Shown one piece after another: positions 61,162 through 64,000 of a stretch of DNA of 64,000 nt. The number at the start of each line of letters is the position of its first letter. Position 1 is the first letter of the stretch. The notes under the pieces were generated by a model. It searched no databases. It saw only the letters and a list, made by a program, of their open reading frames with translations, and had not been told where the DNA came from. Origin of the DNA: Paenarthrobacter nicotinovorans (GTDB lineage Bacteria; Actinomycetota; Actinomycetes; Actinomycetales; Micrococcaceae). The position numbers and the translations under genes were made by a program. Where the stretch lies: contig NZ_CP089293.1 in assembly GCF_021919345.1 (NCBI RefSeq), positions 2,914,001 to 2,978,000 on the forward strand, given 5' to 3'.

Positions 61162-63221
61162 CGTTGCCACCCCGTCGCGGCAAACCACCTCTCATCAAGC
61201 ATGTCCGTCATGCTCTTCACATAGGTCTTGGTCAAGTGGTTGTCGTCCAGGTAGACGAAGGTATTGCCGATGATGGGCGGACAATAGAGGCCGATGCAGA
61301 TCAGGTCTGTCATGTCGATCAGGAACAGGTCCTGGTACTTGCCCATGACTTCCTCAAAGGGGCTCGGATCTGCCAGTACGTCCGCTTTCAGCGGCCGGCA
61401 GTCCGGGCTGTCCACTCCCTTCGAAAGGGTGCAGTCCGTCAGGCTGTAGGTGAACCTGGGATTGTCCCGTACTGCGACGACCTCAGTGCCGCGGGCCGTG
61501 ACTTCAGAGACGAGTGCCTCGAATCCATGCGTCAGCTTCTCGTCCGGCTCCGAGGGTTCGGCCTTGGTGCCCACCGTGAAGATGGCGTCGGGGGCGTGCT
61601 CCTCAATGTGTTTGCGCACTTCCCTGTTGAACTCATTGCACTCGGGCTCGACATCGGAATCGTCGGTCGCAAACGGGCAGGCCCCGTACAGCAAGGCATA
61701 CAAGCGCCAGTGGTGTTCTTCAGCCATCTGGCCCAGCGCGGCCAGCCATTGCTGGGAATGCGAGTTGCCCAGGACGAGGACAGTCTTGGTGGCATCAGAG
61801 CCCACGTTGTTCTGCTGGCAGTTGTCGCGCAGCAGCTGCGACTCCGGTTTGGTATCACCGGAGCAACCGTCCGGAAGCTTGGCCCAGTCGCGCCCGATCC
61901 GTTCCGCGGTGGGCTGGGTGAGGGCGTTGGGGGCAACCTCGTTCACATACGTGGGCAGCAGTGCCTTGGCGCCGGGATTGTCGAAGACCATCCGGGCTTC
62001 AGCGGCCTGCTGTTCAAGGTCCTGCCTGTATTGAAAGCCCATCAGGGGCGCAGTGACCACGGCAAGGCAGGCGACGATCGCGATGAACGAACGGCGGCGC
62101 TTCATCTCGGGCCACTTCCACTGGCGGAAGGGCTTCTCGATGTACTTGGTGGTGAGGAACGCCAGCGTCAGCGAGAGGGCGATGATGGCCGTGCCGGAAA
62201 GCCATCCAGCGTGCTCTTTGCCGCTCCAGCCCAGCGCGATGACCAGGATGGGCCAGTGCCAGAGGTACAAGGCGTAGGAATTGTCGCCCAGGCGGACCAG
62301 GAACTTGGAGCTCAGGATCCGGTCGACACCGAAGCGGCTGCCGGTCTGGCCTGCCGCGATGACGGCGACGGCTGCCAGGGTGGGCCACAATGCCACGAAA
62401 CCCGGGAAAGCCGTCTGGACCTGCAGCACGATGCCGCAGGTGAGCATGGCAATGACGCCGATCCAGCCCATCAGTACGCGGACGGGTTTGGAGAAGTTCA
62501 AGCCCGGCAGCACCAGGGCCAGCAAGGTGCCCAAGGCAAATTCCCACAGACGGGCGAAGGTATCGAAGTACGCCACAGCCTGGTTGGTGGCCGTGAAGAT
62601 GATGGAGTAAACGAACGAGACCAGGAAAATTATGGCGAAGACGTACACGAGGGTCGCCCGGTACCTGAGGGCAAAGCGGCGGCACAGAAGCGCGACCGCT
62701 GCGAAGATCACCGGCCAGATGATGAACACCTGGCCCTGGATGGACAGTGACCAGAAGTGTTGCACCGGGCTGGCCATGCTGTGGTCCGTGGCGTAGTAGT
62801 CCACCGCAAGCTGTTGGAGCAGCCAGTTCTCGTAGTAGAACAAGGACGCCCAGGCCTGCTGGACAATTTCAGCCCACCGGGTAGGTGGCAGGAGGACGAA
62901 GGTGGCTGTCAGCGTTCCCAGAAGGACAACCACGACGGCGGGCAGCAGCCGCCTGAACAGGTGCAGCCAGTGCCGCAGGAGGTCCATGGGGCGGCCCTGT
63001 TTATAACGGCCCGTGAACTGCAGGGTCATGAGGAACGCGGAGATGAGGAGGAAGACATCCACCCCTCCGGAAACCCGGCCGATCCAGATGTGATAGCTCA
63101 CCACCATGAGGACGGCCAGTGACCTGAGACCTTGGATTTCAGGGCGGAACTTGGACTTTCCAACGGGACCGGAAGCCCGCCTACCGCGGTGGGCAGGGGC
63201 TGTAATCGCTGGGGTAGTCAC
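61158..63221 (-). CDS. Acyltransferase family (OafA/YrhL-like) with C-terminal SGNH domain, paralogue 1
   Basis: 687 aa from GTG 63221 (VTTPAITAPAH), preceded by AAGGAACTG about 8 nt upstream; a frame from 63344 is longer but has poor N-terminal sequence. Acyltransferase-3 domain: FRPEIQGLRSLAVLMVVSYHIWIGRVSGGVDVFLLISAFLMT. In the SGNH domain block I reads VLVLGNSHSQQW, with N where most members have D, while VYLDDNHLTKTYV is kept. The pair is coupled by an ATGA overlap with paralogue 2. Confidence 0.92.
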   Translation of the reverse strand: MTTPAITAPAHRGRRASGPVGKSKFRPEIQGLRSLAVLMVVSYHIWIGRVSGGVDVFLLISAFLMTLQFTGRYKQGRPMDLLRHWLHLFRRLLPAVVVVLLGTLTATFVLLPPTRWAEIVQQAWASLFYYENWLLQQLAVDYYATDHSMASPVQHFWSLSIQGQVFIIWPVIFAAVALLCRRFALRYRATLVYVFAIIFLVSFVYSIIFTATNQAVAYFDTFARLWEFALGTLLALVLPGLNFSKPVRVLMGWIGVIAMLTCGIVLQVQTAFPGFVALWPTLAAVAVIAAGQTGSRFGVDRILSSKFLVRLGDNSYALYLWHWPILVIALGWSGKEHAGWLSGTAIIALSLTLAFLTTKYIEKPFRQWKWPEMKRRRSFIAIVACLAVVTAPLMGFQYRQDLEQQAAEARMVFDNPGAKALLPTYVNEVAPNALTQPTAERIGRDWAKLPDGCSGDTKPESQLLRDNCQQNNVGSDATKTVLVLGNSHSQQWLAALGQMAEEHHWRLYALLYGACPFATDDSDVEPECNEFNREVRKHIEEHAPDAIFTVGTKAEPSEPDEKLTHGFEALVSEVTARGTEVVAVRDNPRFTYSLTDCTLSKGVDSPDCRPLKADVLADPSPFEEVMGKYQDLFLIDMTDLICIGLYCPPIIGNTFVYLDDNHLTKTYVKSMTDMLDERWFAATGWQR

Positions 63222-63461
63222 GTTAGGCAGTTCCTTAAAGCGGCTGGCACAAAGCATCCATAATACGCGGTTCAGCCCACCCGCCCCCAGTTCGAGGATG
63301 CTGCTGACCGCCTTCCGCACCTCCCCCGGGCCCGGTTCAGCCATCCATTCTTGCAGCTCTTCCTGTGTGTGACCTGTGCCGATGCGTCATTCGGGTCCCT
63401 GCGGCCACAGCGATACGCCGGCCCGGAAGTTGTGATGCATCGCACAGGATCTTAACAGCAG

Positions 63462-63495
63462 AAACCCCGGTCACAACTAGGTGCGACCGGGGTTT
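63462..63495 (-). terminator. groL terminator
   Basis: AAACCCCGGTC (63462-63472) pairs with GACCGGGGTTT (63485-63495) across a 12-nt loop, 15 bp beyond the groL stop codon. Confidence 0.8.
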
Positions 63496-63510
63496 CCGCG
63501 GGACAGGCGC

Positions 63511-64000
63511 TTAGTGCTGGTGGCCTGCGTGTGCGTCTTCTTCCTCAGCGGGCTTCTCGGCAACCAGGGTCTCGGTGGTGAGAACCAAGGCAGCGATGGA
63601 AGCGGCGTTGCGGAGTGCAGAGCGGGTGACCTTGACGGGGTCGATCACGCCGGCGGCGATCAGGTCCTCGTACTCGCCGGACTTGGCGTTGAAGCCGTGG
63701 TTGGCTTCGAGTTCGGAAACCTTGGCGGTGACCACGAAACCGTCGAAGCCGGCGTTCTGCGCGATCCAGCGCAGCGGCTGGACCAGTGCGCGGCGAACGA
63801 TGCCTACAGCGGCCGCAGCGTCACCTTCGAGGTCCTTGACTGCCTGGGACTCGTCCAGGGCCTTCAGGGCGTGGATCAGGGCGGAACCGCCACCGGAAAC
63901 GATGCCTTCTTCGAGGGCTGCACGCGTCGAGGAAACGGCGTCCTCAATGCGGTGCTTCTTTTCCTTCAGCTCAACCTCGGTGGCTGCGCCAACCTTGATG
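63511..64000 (-). CDS. groL: Chaperonin GroEL (60 kDa), C-terminal part; continues beyond the window
   Basis: The last about 162 residues of GroEL are in the window: [37 protein letters not shown] (the end of the ATP/intermediate domain region), [70 protein letters not shown] and a terminal [11 protein letters not shown]. The His-containing tail differs from the GGM repeats of classical GroEL and recalls actinobacterial GroEL1-type ends. Whether groES is adjacent cannot be seen. Confidence 0.95.
   Translation of the reverse strand, partial: IKVGAATEVELKEKKHRIEDAVSSTRAALEEGIVSGGGSALIHALKALDESQAVKDLEGDAAAAVGIVRRALVQPLRWIAQNAGFDGFVVTAKVSELEANHGFNAKSGEYEDLIAAGVIDPVKVTRSALRNAASIAALVLTTETLVAEKPAEEEDAHAGHQH

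Noticed and set aside
61164..62750. 528-aa open frame on the plus strand opposite the acyltransferase
   Set aside because: Antisense shadow; no motif, and the acyltransferase/SGNH motifs read on the minus strand.

Overview
The window looks like chromosome of a high-GC actinobacterium, most likely Micrococcaceae (Arthrobacter/Paenarthrobacter). The evidence is the GC-rich coding, frequent GTG starts, several apparently leaderless genes (a -10 box about 6-7 nt before the start codon), and actinobacterial families such as GuaB3, DUF3817, SURF1 and a REase_MTES_1575-type helicase. Identifications rest on reading motifs and protein sequence; no database was searched.

Layout. 1-5.9 kb: ispH, a membrane protein, xseA-xseB, ppk2 and alaA. 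6-9.5 kb: an OpuC-type compatible-solute ABC operon with overlapping genes and a strong terminator. 9.7-16.5 kb: rsgA, a Nudix hydrolase, a GH35 beta-galactosidase, a pirin, a BadF/NagK-type sugar kinase and a nitronate monooxygenase. 16.5-22.4 kb: two regulator/MFS divergent pairs (LysR and Lrp), another Lrp, a TMEM175-type channel and a DUF1761 protein. 22.4-32.6 kb: corA, zapE, ferritin, a uspA-fluC-fluC operon, an ABC1 kinase, PadR/YCII, DedA and an MFS exporter divergent from an XRE regulator.

32.6-36.37 kb: a small genomic island at a tRNA-Ala(CGC) gene. A perfect 49-bp copy of the 3' part of the tRNA lies 3,686 bp away, so the two copies are attL/attR-like. Between them lie a probably frameshifted small gene, a secreted beta-propeller/FG-GAP protein and an AAA/STAND-like ATPase; there is no integrase. 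This is the clearest accessory region.

36.4-49.8 kb: an NmrA-like protein, a membrane protein, a GNAT acetyltransferase, galU, 5-formyl-THF cyclo-ligase, an FmdB zinc ribbon behind a CIRCE-like element, a CpaB/SAF protein, a 1386-aa helicase-nuclease fusion whose Walker A lysine is replaced, guaA, DUF3817, SURF1 and a solo PTS EIIA. 49.8-64 kb: glpD, guaB3, a three-gene WXG100-like cluster converging on an ABC exporter, guaB, two tandem acyltransferase/SGNH paralogues and the 3' part of groL.

The best candidates for something undescribed are the tRNA-Ala island with its ATPase, the helicase-nuclease with a degenerate ATP site, and the orphan WXG100-like cluster. No intergenic gap exceeds about 300 bp; the longest (63222-63510) holds the groL terminator and the promoter side of the acyltransferase pair.
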